Part shown: piece after piece, positions 24,815-32,450 of the stretch
Numbering within the stretch: position 1 is the first letter of the stretch
Layout: each line of letters opens with the position of its first letter
Source: Bdellovibrionales bacterium
GTDB taxonomy: Bacteria; Bdellovibrionota; Bdellovibrionia; Bdellovibrionales; JAMPXM01
Direction of reading: 5' to 3'
NCBI GenBank assembly: GCA_005808505.1
Contig: SYLX01000022.1
Location: forward strand, 1 to 47,480
DNA: 47,480 nt
The notes under the pieces: generated by a model
Databases searched by the model: none
The model's input: the letters and a program-made list of their open reading frames with translations, nothing else
Told to the model about the DNA's origin: nothing
Program-made: the position numbers and the translations under genes

Positions 24815-25228
24815 CCTGGAACCCAAGCTCTTCTTCGAAATTCTCCGCCGTCGTGGCGTCTTCGTCTTCCGAAAGTTTCAGTGATTGACGGAGGAGCGCC
24901 ATCCCGCGATCTACATTGAGAGCCGTTTTGATTCCATCAAGAGTTAAGCCGAGTTCCACGAGAGTGATCGCGACCGCTGGCTGCATGCCAACGACGACGG
25001 TCTGGGCATCGAGAATTCGCGCCATCGAAGCGATGCCTGCAAGCATCCTTCCGATGAAGGAGTCGACGATGTCGAGGGCCGAGATGTCGATGAGGACAGC
25101 TTTTGCTCCCGTGTCGACGATCTTATTGGTCAAATCATCTTGGAGTGTCATGGCGAGCTGGTCGTCATGTCGACCTGAATGGTCACAAGCAAGAAGCTGC
25201 CCATTTTCAGAATCGGAATACGGTCCAT
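24795..25228 (-). pseudogene. rsbS: Stressosome scaffold RsbS, reading frame broken by an apparent 1-base deletion
   Basis: RsbS is the small STAS protein of the stressosome core. From the ATG at 25228 (2 bases before the rsbR stop ends) the first 21 codons read MDRIPILKMG, then SFLLVTIQVDM, the usual RsbS start. The frame then runs MTTSSP and stops at a TGA. Adding one base between 25165 and 25166 restores HDQLAMTLQDD and the rest of RsbS in the other frame. As it stands the remainder is open from an ATG at 25151 (118 aa) and keeps the phosphorylated-serine motif DISALDIVDSF and VGMQPAVAITLVELGL. The truncated form would lack the first beta strands of the STAS fold. Either a true frameshift, programmed shifting, or a sequence error explains it. 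Confidence 0.85.
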
Positions 25229-25229
25229 C

Positions 25230-26087
25230 TTACGCCTTTACCTCGCGACCAGCGGCCTTTTGGTTTCGCGCCACGGTACGACCCATCCTGGTAAGCGCTA
25301 CGAGGAATGCATCCGCAAGCGTCGCTTTTGTCGTGATCGCACCGAGATCTACACCGAGGTGAACGATCGTCGCCGCAATCTGCGGACGAATACCGCTGAT
25401 GATACATTCTGCGCCCATCAAACGCGCAGCCGTTACCGTTTTGATTAGGTGTTGGGCTACAAGCGTGTCAACGGTGGGTACACCCGTGATGTCGATGATC
25501 GCGATTTCACTTCCCGTCTCCATAATCCGCTGCAGGAGAGTTTCCATCACGACCTGCGTACGACTGCTATCGAGCGTGCCGATCATCGGGAGAGCGAGAA
25601 CGCCATCCCAAAGTTTTACGACGGGAGTTGAGAGTTCCAGCATCTCTTCTTGCTGGCGCACGATCACTTCTTCGCGCGACTTCTGGTAAATCTCAGTTGT
25701 GTAGAGTCCAAGCTCATCGAGGATGAGCGAGATTTTCCAAGTTTCCTCCGCGAGCACTTGCGGTTGAGTTGCGAGCTCCGCGCGCATGAGTTCGAAGACC
25801 GGACGCTTCAATGAGAAAACGAAAATGGCCGTCTCACGTGGCGAGAAGCCCTGGATTCCGCGCGAGCGAGAAATTTCGGCCAGCATCCGTTTCACGGGTT
25901 GCCACGCACTATTCTGTACGGTTTCGTCGAAATCCGATTGCGCAGCTTCGATGAAAAAACGCAAGAAATCTTGGCATTGCGTCTTCAACTCGCTGACCGA
26001 AATTCTGCTCGATCCGAGAGACGTTTGCTCTTTAATCCATTCGTTCAAAATACGAGATTCGTTCGCTTTGAGAAGTTGTGCGAACAT
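25230..26087 (-). CDS. rsbR: Stressosome sensor/scaffold RsbR
   Basis: A 285-aa RsbR. The N-terminal half (about 1-140) is the RsbRD co-antagonist domain, helical, with ILNEWIKEQ and AIFVFSLKRPVFE; it has no haem or PAS motif, so the stimulus is unknown. A linker helix (EVIVRQQEEMLELSTPVV) leads to a STAS domain, with GTLDSSRTQ and DITGVPTVDTLVAQH. By eye the two phosphorylation sites of B. subtilis RsbR correspond to Ser174 and Thr208, so the first is Ser instead of Thr. I start at the ATG at 26087 rather than an upstream TTG at 26126. It is the first gene of the six-gene operon, and a palindrome lies about 195 bp upstream. Confidence 0.92.
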   Translation of the reverse strand: MFAQLLKANESRILNEWIKEQTSLGSSRISVSELKTQCQDFLRFFIEAAQSDFDETVQNSAWQPVKRMLAEISRSRGIQGFSPRETAIFVFSLKRPVFELMRAELATQPQVLAEETWKISLILDELGLYTTEIYQKSREEVIVRQQEEMLELSTPVVKLWDGVLALPMIGTLDSSRTQVVMETLLQRIMETGSEIAIIDITGVPTVDTLVAQHLIKTVTAARLMGAECIISGIRPQIAATIVHLGVDLGAITTKATLADAFLVALTRMGRTVARNQKAAGREVKA

Positions 26088-26280
26088 CGACCGGGGCTCC
26101 GCCACGTGGTACCTCTTCTGCCTCAATGGTAGCTATGAGACTTTCCAGACTTGCGTGTAATGACGTGGGGATAGCCGACAACTGAACCGAAGTCGACCAA
26201 TAGTTTAAACTCCTCGAAACGGCTGGTGAAATTGAAATAATCCACTGTCCTCGGAGCAACTCTCTTCACTGCATCTTTGT

Positions 26281-26304
26281 ACATGTGTACGAGCGTACAC
26301 ATGT
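26281..26304. promoter_or_regulatory. 24-bp perfect palindrome upstream of the stressosome operon
   Basis: ACATGTGTACG (26281-26291) and its exact inverse CGTACACATGT (26294-26304) are separated by two bases. Length and symmetry are those of an operator for a dimeric regulator (TetR, LuxR or similar). It lies in the 242-bp gap between the AraC gene and rsbR, nearer the AraC stop, and no T run follows, so it is not a typical terminator. No clear promoter was identified around it. Confidence 0.6.
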
Positions 26305-26329
26305 CGTTTAGCGCATAAACTAAATCAGA

Positions 26330-27265
26330 CTAATAGGTCGTGGGCTGGACTCGATAAGTTCGGGGTGTCGTACCGAAGCTTGCGCGGAACGCATCAGTAA
26401 AAGCACCTTGATTGTTGAAGCCAACGAGCACCGCAATTTCCCCAATTGGCTTGTCCGTTCTCGTGAGGAGATCTTTAGCCTCCTCCATGCGCCTCCGGCG
26501 AAGGTAAGCCATCGGCGTAGTTTTCAACTCCTTCTTGAAGATCCGTAGTAACGTCGAGACGCTGCAGGCGGAGCGCTCCGCAAGCACTTCGATCGTCACC
26601 GGCGAGAACAGATTTGCTTCCAGATACGACAGTGCTCGAACGAGCGGAGACGTGTTTTCGGCGCTAGCCAATTTCTGCGTTTTGAGGTTTCGAGTGGCGT
26701 CTTCCTCCACCAGGAGACGAATGACTTCGTCGCAAATCTCCGCTTCGAGAAATGCAATCGGCTCAGAAAGATTTCGGCTGAGAATCCGACGCACGAAGTA
26801 CTGCTCGATGAGCTGATCGAGCCACGCGGAACGCTTAAAAATTCGCCCTCTTCCGACTGCTGTCGAAATTTGGCGAGAACTGATTTTGCGGCGCTTAGCG
26901 ATTTCGAATAAGTAAGTCTCTGTCGGATAAAGCGTGAACGTGTCGTAAACGGCACTTTCGCCGAGAGCATCGTGCTCAACGCCCGAAGGAAGAATCGAGG
27001 CGTTCGTCGAATTTAATCGGAAAGCCGCTGCAGGATTGTAGGTGCGGACGCTGAGAAGACATCCGGGCCTTGCGAACGTGATCTGCCAACGAGCGTGGGA
27101 GTGACGCTCTTTCAGAAAGTCGCACGATCGCTCGTAAGCCACGCCAACGTTTCCGGTCTGGTGAACCGAGATTTCTAATAAAACTCCTAGGGGAGTTTTC
27201 TCAAAACCCCGCCATTGGGGAAATTGCGTGGGGAAACGAGTTGAACTAGGGGACTTTGTCGGCAT
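26330..27265 (-). CDS. AraC-family transcriptional regulator
   Basis: A 311-aa regulator. The C-terminal 100 residues are the double helix-turn-helix: ALSYLEANLFSPVTIEVLAE, RSACSVSTLLRIFKKELKTT, PMAYLRRRRMEEAKDLL and then IGEIAVLVGFNNQGAFTDAF. The N-terminal part is a cupin-like ligand domain in the manner of AraC-binding members (RWQITFARPGCLL, PSGVEHD). The ligand is unknown. It is divergent from the DUF3500 gene, with 113 bp between them, so that gene is a possible target. The stressosome operon lies downstream on the same strand. The ATG lacks a good ribosome-binding site, but no better start is seen. Confidence 0.88.
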   Translation of the reverse strand: MPTKSPSSTRFPTQFPQWRGFEKTPLGVLLEISVHQTGNVGVAYERSCDFLKERHSHARWQITFARPGCLLSVRTYNPAAAFRLNSTNASILPSGVEHDALGESAVYDTFTLYPTETYLFEIAKRRKISSRQISTAVGRGRIFKRSAWLDQLIEQYFVRRILSRNLSEPIAFLEAEICDEVIRLLVEEDATRNLKTQKLASAENTSPLVRALSYLEANLFSPVTIEVLAERSACSVSTLLRIFKKELKTTPMAYLRRRRMEEAKDLLTRTDKPIGEIAVLVGFNNQGAFTDAFRASFGTTPRTYRVQPTTY

Positions 27266-27378
27266 CTGACGATTTTACCGTAAAACATGAGCGTGCGCCG
27301 TCAAAGCCATTCTGGAAATAGGGTTATGTCTTTTTCTCATCCGCCAGGACGAATTGGCGAATGAAGTAAGGAGAAACC

Positions 27379-28416
27379 ATGAAATTTTTCTTAGTGAATA
27401 GCTTCAGAGTTATCGCGATTTTGATGATGAGCTTCTCAGCTGCGAGAGCCAAAACAACTGATGTTTACGACGCCGTCATCGAAACACGATCAATTCTTGA
27501 GACGATGACGGAAACGCAGAGAAGTCGAGTCCAACTTGCGATCGATGATCCCCGTCGCAGGAGTTGGCATTATTATCCGGAAGACATCCGTGACCTGCCG
27601 CTTGAGGGGCTTCCGCTCGATGCGATGAATGAGGCGCAAAGATCCCAAGTACGACTGTTACTGGAATCTCTTCTGAGCCCGGAGGGTCAGCGACGCGTTC
27701 GATTGGTTTTTCGACTCGAAGAGCTGCTTCGCAAACACGACTCTTCGGGAATCGTAAGAAACCCCTTTAAGTATCATTTCACCGTCTACGGTGAGCCCTC
27801 GGAAGCCGGCGCATGGGCCTTAAGCTTTGAGGGACACCACCTCTCGCTGAACTTTGCTTTTCGAGGAAACGACGTGGTCTCAGGGTTTCCCCTCGCTTTC
27901 GGTGCAAACCCCGAGACAATTTACTCGGAGCTTGCGGAGACGGATCTGCCAGCGGGAACGAACCTCGTGTCGAAAGAAGAGGCACTTGCGATTTCGCTCG
28001 TGTCGACTTTCAGTTCGGAGCAGGTTTCGATGGCGAAATTGAGTGACGTACCTGACGTGGATCCTCGAGATGTCGGCAGTCAGTGCCTCACCGAAAGGCA
28101 AGATGGTGGGATCGCTTGGGCTGAGCTTGATCGGACTCAGCGAGAACAGCTCCTGAAGCTCATCGCGACCCATGTGAAGATCCTTGCGCCGAAACAGGCT
28201 CGAACGATTTGGGAGAGCTGGCTCATTCGTCGAAACGAAATCCGATTCTGGTGGAAGGGCTCCATCGGTGTATCGACGCCCTACTCGTACGGAATCGAAA
28301 CCGACCGGCACTCGGTTGAGCTCGCTATGGCGCAGGTCGCACTGGATGGTCGACCCGCAAACCACGCGCATCTTGTCCTACGCGGGATTGCGAGCGGTAG
28401 TGAGGGGTGCCCCTAA
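27379..28416 (+). CDS. DUF3500 secreted protein
   Basis: A 345-aa protein of the DUF3500 family, whose function is unknown. A signal peptide (RVIAILMMSFSAARA, cleavage near residue 24) is followed by family features: YYPEDIRDLPLEGLPLDAMN, FTVYGEPSEAGAWALSFEGHH, LSLNFAFRGNDVVSGFPLAF and LDRTQREQLLKLI. The glycine- and histidine-containing WALSFEGHHLSLN is the hallmark. GGAG is 6 bases before the ATG. It is transcribed alone, divergent from the AraC gene. A complex inverted repeat follows the stop codon. Confidence 0.85.
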   Translation: MKFFLVNSFRVIAILMMSFSAARAKTTDVYDAVIETRSILETMTETQRSRVQLAIDDPRRRSWHYYPEDIRDLPLEGLPLDAMNEAQRSQVRLLLESLLSPEGQRRVRLVFRLEELLRKHDSSGIVRNPFKYHFTVYGEPSEAGAWALSFEGHHLSLNFAFRGNDVVSGFPLAFGANPETIYSELAETDLPAGTNLVSKEEALAISLVSTFSSEQVSMAKLSDVPDVDPRDVGSQCLTERQDGGIAWAELDRTQREQLLKLIATHVKILAPKQARTIWESWLIRRNEIRFWWKGSIGVSTPYSYGIETDRHSVELAMAQVALDGRPANHAHLVLRGIASGSEGCP

Positions 28417-28423
28417 GTTAAGC

Positions 28424-28490
28424 GTTGGGCTCTGGCCGAAGGCGTCGGAAAAACCCAAGCGCTTTTCGGCCCTTAGGCCAGCCGCCCAAC
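28424..28490 (+). terminator. Large stem-loop after the DUF3500 gene
   Basis: GTTGGGC-T-CTGGCC (28424-28437) pairs with GGCCAG-CC-GCCCAAC (28476-28490). An alternative inner pairing is GGCCGAA (28434-28440) with TTCGGCC (28465-28471). It starts 8 bases past the stop codon. No T run follows, so it may be a Rho-dependent or RNA-stabilising structure. Confidence 0.4.
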
Positions 28491-28619
28491 TCACTCAAAA
28501 AGAGAAGTTGTTTGACTAAAGGGCTCGGTTCGGGCTAACTCAACTTTCCCTTCAAAGCTGCGTAGGAATCAAAGTTCTTCGCGCAACTTTCAGCTCCGAG
28601 CTTCGGAGCGACATTCCAG

Positions 28620-28693
28620 GGTGGTATGGCCGAGGGGCTAGGCACCGGTTTGCAAAACCGTTTACGGGGGTTCAAATCCCTCTACCACCTCCA
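28620..28693 (+). tRNA. tRNA-Cys (anticodon GCA)
   Basis: The acceptor arm GGTGGTA (28620-28626) pairs with TACCACC (28683-28689), followed by the discriminator T and an encoded CCA. The anticodon GCA is at 28652-28654 in the loop TTGCAAA. The T arm has GGTTCAAATCC. All arms close apart from the usual weak 27-43 pair. A run of six T (28696-28701) just after the gene probably ends transcription. A hairpin GCTCCGA/TCGGAGC (28593-28609) lies just upstream. Confidence 0.95.
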
Positions 28694-28705
28694 AGTTTTT
28701 TCCAA
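28669..28705 (+). repeat. Direct repeat, copy 1 (3' end of tRNA-Cys and its T run)
   Basis: This 37-bp segment starts in the T arm of the tRNA and runs through CCA and the terminator T run. It recurs at 28860-28896 with one difference (28695 G, 28886 C). Duplicated tRNA 3' ends are typical of attachment sites of integrative elements. Confidence 0.9.
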
Positions 28706-28859
28706 AGTAGATAGTGGTTTTTTGCAGTGCGGATCTCCGATCCCACCCGCAGACTTCGTCTGCATTGCCTTGCCGCGCCCGCGAATTCTATTCGCGGTCT
28801 CGTCAAAACAATCCGCCCATCATCAAAGCCTGCCACTGGCAGCCTTTGCTGCTGGTCAC

Positions 28860-28896
28860 GGTTCAAATCCCTCTACCACCTCCAACTTTTTTCCAA
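28860..28896 (+). repeat. Direct repeat, copy 2, inside a gene-free stretch
   Basis: This copy has no tRNA 5' half. The gene-free stretch 28694-29158 around it holds several perfect small palindromes: GCAGAC-TTC-GTCTGC (about 28752-28766), CGCGAAT-TCT-ATTCGCG (28780-28796) and AAAACGCC-ATTC-GGCGTTTT (29050-29069). I find no open frame in it with coding character, and no integrase next to it. Confidence 0.85.
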
Positions 28897-29158
28897 GTGA
28901 GATCTTGCATAACCCAGATCGCCTTATGGCTTCGACGACGTTCACGTCTAGAGGGATGTAACGTTGCCGGCATCGAGCCGCCAACGTGACTGCGCTGCGC
29001 TGGCCTACGTCGCAAGTCTCCTCCGGCCAGCTCGCACCTGCGCAGCTTCAAAACGCCATTCGGCGTTTTGCTGCAGTCGCAGTCTCTCCCACCTCTGAAT
29101 TCTGCGGCTGCTGTATTGGAACTCAGCCTTAGTCCTTCAGCACCACCCCCAATGCAAC

Positions 29159-30592
29159 TCAACCATCGCTCATCGCTAGAAGCTCGTGTCGTCGGTAAGC
29201 GAAGCGAATCGCCTCGTCGAGATCTTCGCTACTGATCGCGATGCGCGCATCGAGGTCCGCAATCGTTCTCGCGACTCGCAACACGGCGATAAGGCGCCTC
29301 CGCGAAACGCGGCGTATGTCGCTGAGCAGAGTGTCGCGCTGAAACTCTGTGAGCGACGCTTCGAGAATCGCGGCGTCGGCATACGCGTTCGGCGCGAGTC
29401 CACCTCGCTCTTTCCGGAACTCGATGGCATTCGCAACGCGGGCTTGGATATCCGAAGAGTCCCGGGACCCCTCACCCACCGCTCCCCACTCGTGCGAGAA
29501 ATCTACGAGCGCGAATCGATCAAGAAAAGGACCCGTCAATCGACCGAGCTTACGGCGCCGCACGCGAGAGCTGCAGATACAAGATTGGGCGGCAACTCCC
29601 CCGCCCGGAACAAACTTTCCGCATGCACAGAGGTTCGTGGTTGCAAGCAGAAGAAATCGCGAGGGATGCGTCTGCGAGACTCCCGCGCGGATGACCGTGA
29701 TCTCGCCCGTCTCAACAGGCTCGCGCAAAGCTTCCTGAACTTCGGATCTGAATTCTAACAACTCATCGAGCAGCAAAACGCCTCCGTGCGCGCGCGTGAT
29801 CTCACCTAAGCTTGCCTTGGCTCCCCCGCCGATCATCGCGAGCGGAGTTGCCGTGTGGTGCGGCTGCTGCACGGGTCGCCACAACGTTGAGAGCCGCGCC
29901 TTTTGAATCGCATCTTCTCTTGGCTCTTCGATCCAAGCAGGTACCGATGAAAGAAGCGTTGTCTTGCCGCTGCCTTGTGGACCCGCAACGAGGACCGAGT
30001 GTTCGCCCGCAGCCACGATCTCCGCTAAATGAGCCGGTGCTGCTGTGAACGCTTGAGCCTTCGCCAATGGCCTCCGCCAGAGATCCTCACCTAGCGCCGC
30101 CACTCGACGGAAATTTGAGTTTGGCGACCGAAGAAAGTCGTTAAGGCGATTGAGTTGATATGAGGGAAAAGCGAGCGGTCGTTCGCGATAGCCGGTGTAG
30201 AGCGACGAGCCGTTGTTCAATTCGATTTCTTCGACATCATCAGGAGCTAATACATCGCCCTTCAAAGTCAGCTCGCCGTAGAGACATGGGATTTCGACAT
30301 CAGGCTTGGGGATCTGAGCCGACTCCCACAAATAAGCCGCGGCAACCGCCAGATCGAGTCCCTTCGACGATTTTCGGATATTGTTTGGTCTGAGCTGCAC
30401 TAAAATTTGCTTCGCTTTTGGAAGCTTAAATCCTTGCTCGCGAAGCGCTGCGCGAATGCGCACGGCACTTTCGCGAAGAGCTGCATCCGGGAGTCCAAGA
30501 AACGTGAATTGAGGAAGACCGGGCGCCAACGCCAGTTCGATTTCGATAGGAACAAGACCGGCACTTTGGCGCATGAACGATGAAACACGCAT
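29159..30592 (-). CDS. comM: ComM/YifB-family Mg-chelatase-like AAA+ ATPase
   Basis: A 477-aa protein close in length to ComM, a hexameric helicase that drives branch migration during natural transformation. The N-terminal ChlI-like domain shows PQFTFLGLPDAALRESAVRI and the Lon-like NIRKSSKGLDLAVAAAYL. The ATPase part has Walker A GPQGSGKTT (204-212) and Walker B GGVLLLDELLEF. The Cys-rich loop (NLCACGKF and SCICSS) and RRKLGRLTGPFLDRFAL are typical. The C-terminal Mg-chelatase lid is present. It shares strand and neighbourhood with the Xer gene upstream, 117 bp away. The ATG lies just downstream of GGAGG-like sequence (GGAGGAAGTTC). Confidence 0.9.
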   Translation of the reverse strand: MRVSSFMRQSAGLVPIEIELALAPGLPQFTFLGLPDAALRESAVRIRAALREQGFKLPKAKQILVQLRPNNIRKSSKGLDLAVAAAYLWESAQIPKPDVEIPCLYGELTLKGDVLAPDDVEEIELNNGSSLYTGYRERPLAFPSYQLNRLNDFLRSPNSNFRRVAALGEDLWRRPLAKAQAFTAAPAHLAEIVAAGEHSVLVAGPQGSGKTTLLSSVPAWIEEPREDAIQKARLSTLWRPVQQPHHTATPLAMIGGGAKASLGEITRAHGGVLLLDELLEFRSEVQEALREPVETGEITVIRAGVSQTHPSRFLLLATTNLCACGKFVPGGGVAAQSCICSSRVRRRKLGRLTGPFLDRFALVDFSHEWGAVGEGSRDSSDIQARVANAIEFRKERGGLAPNAYADAAILEASLTEFQRDTLLSDIRRVSRRRLIAVLRVARTIADLDARIAISSEDLDEAIRFAYRRHELLAMSDG

Positions 30593-30709
30593 GAACTTCC
30601 TCCACTCAGGCGTCTAAAGCGACGCGCGAGTCGAAGAAGTTGCACGAACGAAACCAAGTCAAAACGGATCAAGAGTCTCGGCCAGAACCGAAAGCTTCCG
30701 GCTCCCGGA

Positions 30710-31582
30710 TCAGCTCTCCTTTAAACCCGAGAGAGGATGATGCTGGTCGACCGTCTCGGTCAGATTTTTGGTCGTGACGCTCGTGTAAATCTGCGTTGTT
30801 TGAATGCTTGCGTGACCCAAGAGCATCTGGATGGAGCGAAGGTCAGCGCCTGCTTCGAGAAGGGCTGTCGCGCAACCATGACGGAAGCGGTGAGGATTTA
30901 CCGGCTCCTCAAAGCCCGCTTTGAGCGACCAAGCTGCAAGCCACCGCCAGATATCCACGCGCGAAGGCCTGCGACCGCGATCGTTGATTAAGATCGATGA
31001 AGTCTTATCTCGAAGGAGCGCCGGACGCGCTCCCTCGATGTAAGCTTTGAGTTCCTGATTGAGATGATCCGTGAGAGGTACCGCGCGCTCTTTGTTGCCT
31101 TTACCGACAACGGCGAGCCAGCGATCGGTCTCGTGGTAATCCTGAAGATTTAGTCCGATCAACTCACTCACGCGGCAACCAAGTCCGTAGAGCATGAGAA
31201 GCGTAATGTGGTTGCGTGCGGTGCGGGCCGTGTCTTCCGTCTCACAGGCGTTGTAGAGTTTGCGGAACTCTTCAGGAGTGAGAGCTTTCGGCAAGCCCAC
31301 CTTCACCTTTGGCGCTTTGAGTTCCCGCAACTCGGGTGCTTTCTTACCGCGGCTTTCGAGGAACTTAAAATAAGTTCGGAGTGACGAGATCACCCGTGCC
31401 TGCGAGCGAGGTGAGAGCTCACGCTTTTTCATGAATACGTAAAAGCCAGGGATGTCGTGACTAGTGCGAACGTAGTCTTCCCACAGCTCAAGATCTCTGC
31501 GGTAGGCCATGATCGTGTTGCGCGACCGGCCGCGAATCTGTTCTAAATCTTCGAAGAATTCGACCCAAAGTTCCATCGCCAT
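30710..31582 (-). CDS. Tyrosine recombinase of the XerC/XerD type
   Basis: A 290-aa recombinase with the full active site: R137 (GCRVSELIGL), K161 (VVGKGNKER), H231 and R234 (NPHRFRHGCAT), H257 (LLGHASIQTTQ) and the nucleophile Y266 (IYTSV). The N-terminal SAM-like core-binding domain (about 1-85) is that of Xer proteins, which resolve chromosome dimers at dif. Its size and lack of extra domains favour a housekeeping role over a phage integrase, although a duplicated tRNA end lies 2 kb away. No dif site was recognised. The ATG at 31582 is 5 bases after a perfect TATAAT (31588-31593) and has no Shine-Dalgarno, so the mRNA may be leaderless; an ATG at 31576 is an alternative. Confidence 0.9.
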   Translation of the reverse strand: MAMELWVEFFEDLEQIRGRSRNTIMAYRRDLELWEDYVRTSHDIPGFYVFMKKRELSPRSQARVISSLRTYFKFLESRGKKAPELRELKAPKVKVGLPKALTPEEFRKLYNACETEDTARTARNHITLLMLYGLGCRVSELIGLNLQDYHETDRWLAVVGKGNKERAVPLTDHLNQELKAYIEGARPALLRDKTSSILINDRGRRPSRVDIWRWLAAWSLKAGFEEPVNPHRFRHGCATALLEAGADLRSIQMLLGHASIQTTQIYTSVTTKNLTETVDQHHPLSGLKES

Positions 31583-31587
31583 GCGCG

Positions 31588-31593
31588 ATTATA
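31588..31593 (-). promoter_or_regulatory. Consensus -10 box adjoining the Xer start codon
   Basis: TATAAT ends 5 bases before the ATG. Transcription would begin at or about the start codon. A TTGCAT lies 19 bases upstream as a weak -35 candidate. Confidence 0.45.
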
Positions 31594-31761
31594 ACTCCCA
31601 ACGGTGTCGAAAATGCAAGACTGCAAACCGCGATGAGGGAAGAACCCCAAAGTGCGCGTCCCGTAGGCTGCCACTAGGCGTCGCCCTCTCGATCGGAACA
31701 TGAGCCCGCGCGCCTCGAAGCCGCTTCGAACGGCAGGTTGGTGATTAGAAAACAGGCGATG

Positions 31762-32226
31762 TTAGAAGTTCCAAACGAAAGTGATCTCGCTGATCACGGT
31801 TTTCTCGGCGTAATGGGCGAAGTTCTTTCCACAGTCAAAATCGAGACCGCTGAAGGAGCTGTAAGCCAGCCCGTAGAGATCGAGCAACTTGTAGCGCGCA
31901 CCGGTCATGATCTTCCAATCGTCTTTTCGGCGTGCAGCCTTCGGGCGGTGAAACTCGGAGACAATCGAGAAGCCGCGGCGATCGAGTTCAGCATAACTAC
32001 GAAGCGCACTGGGAGTGAACAGCCGCGCATCATCGAGCAGGCGGATTTTTGAGAACTCCGGTGACTCGGCACGCAGGCGCATGGCTTCGAGCCGAACGCT
32101 TCGCAAAGAAGAGGCAGGCACGCGGATCTCTTGCGCTGACGCAACGACTTGGGCGGAAGCCGGAAGCTCCACCAAAACCATAAAACCCAAACTCGCTGAA
32201 ATGACCGTCAACAGCTTCAACCGCAC
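31762..32226 (-). CDS. Secreted protein of unknown function, 154 aa
   Basis: I do not recognise a family. The product has a signal peptide (LLTVISASLGFMVLVELPASA, cleavage near residue 25). The mature part is of about 130 residues, basic in the middle (RRKDDWKIMTGARYK), and ends in strands YAEKTVISEITFVWNF with a terminal phenylalanine, as in small outer-membrane or membrane-associated barrels. The start is a GTG, chosen because AAGGAG lies 6 bases upstream and the signal begins there. It is followed by a 179-bp gap before the Xer gene and preceded by the terminator of the lipoprotein gene, so it is probably monocistronic. Confidence 0.7.
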   Translation of the reverse strand: MRLKLLTVISASLGFMVLVELPASAQVVASAQEIRVPASSLRSVRLEAMRLRAESPEFSKIRLLDDARLFTPSALRSYAELDRRGFSIVSEFHRPKAARRKDDWKIMTGARYKLLDLYGLAYSSFSGLDFDCGKNFAHYAEKTVISEITFVWNF

Positions 32227-32324
32227 GGCTTACTCCTTGGGCCAAGACGATTAAACAATCGTAGTTTTGTTTGCGCGCCGTCCGAAGAAGATTCGCGCCC
32301 GAACTGAATCGAAGTCTTTGATTC

Positions 32325-32361
32325 AAAAAAAGGCGGAGCCGCTGGGGGGAACGGCTCCGCC
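32325..32361 (-). terminator. Intrinsic terminator after the 32.4-kb lipoprotein gene
   Basis: A perfect 10-bp stem (GGCGGAGCCG, 32332-32341, with 32352-32361) is followed on the minus strand by seven T. It ends the transcript of the two lipoprotein genes. Confidence 0.9.
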
Positions 32362-32450
32362 GGGGATCGGGGGTGTGGGGGATCAGGGCCTCTCTCAACT
32401 CGCAGAAGCGATCGCCTTTCGGGGATCCGCTTCTGCCCTACTCTCATTTC

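Noticed and set aside
26281..26304. Terminator of the AraC gene
   Set aside because: The palindrome has only a 2-base centre and no T run, so it fits an operator better than a terminator.
28669..31582. A complete integrative element between the tRNA-Cys repeat and the Xer gene
   Set aside because: The second repeat copy lies 191 bp after the first, not beyond the recombinase, and both intervening genes look like housekeeping genes.
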